DNA of 64,000 bases, from assembly GCA_029202405.1 (NCBI GenBank), contig CP119312.1:3291001-3355000 (forward strand), written 5' to 3'. The notes below the pieces were generated by a model. It saw nothing but the letters and a program-made list of their open reading frames with translations, was not told where the DNA came from and did no database searches. Both the position numbers and the translations under genes were made by a program. The stretch is from Candidatus Devosia phytovorans (GTDB lineage: Bacteria > Pseudomonadota > Alphaproteobacteria > Rhizobiales > Devosiaceae). Positions 63,800 to 64,000 of the stretch are shown in pieces; the first letter of the stretch is position 1, and each line of letters opens with the position of its first letter.

Positions 63800-64000
63800 G
63801 CGTAACCACACGGCGTCTCGGCTCGATTGACGAACTCAGTTTTTCCGCAGTCCTCTCGGATCTCGACGGCGTCGTTTATCGCGGGGATGAGGCGGTGCCC
63901 GGCGCCGTCGAGCGGTTTAATCGCTGGCAGAGCGAGGGCATTCCTTATTGCTTTGTCACCAATAATGCCGAGAAATCCGCCGCTGCCTTTGCCGAAAAGA
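63796..64000 (+). CDS. HAD-superfamily (NagD-like, HAD-IIA) phosphatase, N-terminal part
   Basis: The first 68 residues are visible and the gene runs off the window. AVLSDLDGVVYRGDEAVPGA has the DxDGxxY nucleophile motif, and CFVTNNAEKSAAAFAEK the second motif of HAD-IIA sugar-phosphate or 4-nitrophenyl phosphatases. Its ATG overlaps the stop of the decayed permease, so it was once the downstream gene of a transporter operon. Confidence 0.85.
   Translation, partial: MSVTTRRLGSIDELSFSAVLSDLDGVVYRGDEAVPGAVERFNRWQSEGIPYCFVTNNAEKSAAAFAEK

Overview
The window is GC-rich, densely coded DNA with no rRNA, tRNA, phage or insertion sequence that I can recognise. Protein families point to an alphaproteobacterium of the order Hyphomicrobiales (Rhizobiales). 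They include a LapG-type protease beside a type I secreted adhesin, a ribbon-helix-helix regulator, a TonB system with RirA-like TGA-N9-TCA boxes, and an ExeA-like ATPase in an exopolysaccharide locus. A Devosia-like bacterium is my guess, at low confidence.

Region 1 (about 1-26140) is an exopolysaccharide/capsule locus. It holds the tail of a tyrosine-kinase-like protein, an ExeA-like ATPase, three glycosyltransferases, a polyprenyl-phosphate sugar transferase, a Wzy-like polymerase or ligase, a Wzx flippase, a secreted glycosidase-like protein, an acyltransferase/GMC/SDR modification operon and the four dTDP-rhamnose genes (rfbC-B-D-A). Inside it sits an unusual one-module nonribosomal peptide synthetase. 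Its domains are a formyltransferase, a remnant condensation domain, an adenylation domain interrupted by an FMN-dependent luciferase-like monooxygenase, and a carrier domain. A matching phosphopantetheinyl transferase follows it, and a flavin reductase lies about 1.7 kb further on. A hand-read specificity code is close to the glycine code.

Region 2 (26140-39390) is a Lap-like surface adhesion system. It has a degenerate GGDEF protein that keeps its c-di-GMP I-site, a LapG-like periplasmic protease, an 1845-residue RTX adhesin with an N-terminal retention module and an Ala-Ala-Ala-Gly site, a ribbon-helix-helix/PAS-like regulator, the three-part type I exporter and a small secreted cysteine-rich protein.

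Region 3 (39620-53690) is a divergent catabolic locus. The leftward operon encodes a peptide/oligosaccharide-type ABC importer, a DUF1537 sugar-acid kinase and a GntR/FCD regulator. The rightward operon encodes a cytoplasmic sialidase-like BNR protein, a PdxA-type dehydrogenase, a DapA-type aldolase, an iron-type alcohol dehydrogenase, a hydratase-like protein and two 2-hydroxyacid dehydrogenases. The control region between them holds three inverted repeats.

Region 4 (53690-59070) is an iron-uptake unit of TonB, ExbD, ExbB, a TonB-dependent siderophore receptor and an AraC regulator. The receptor and the regulator share a 25-bp dyad upstream.

Region 5 (59070-64000) has an operon of an acyl-ACP-reductase-like protein with an NDH-2-like flavoprotein, then a GAF-EAL c-di-GMP phosphodiesterase. 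After that come about 600 bp of decayed gene fragments (a phosphatase and an ABC permease) and the start of a HAD phosphatase that runs off the window.
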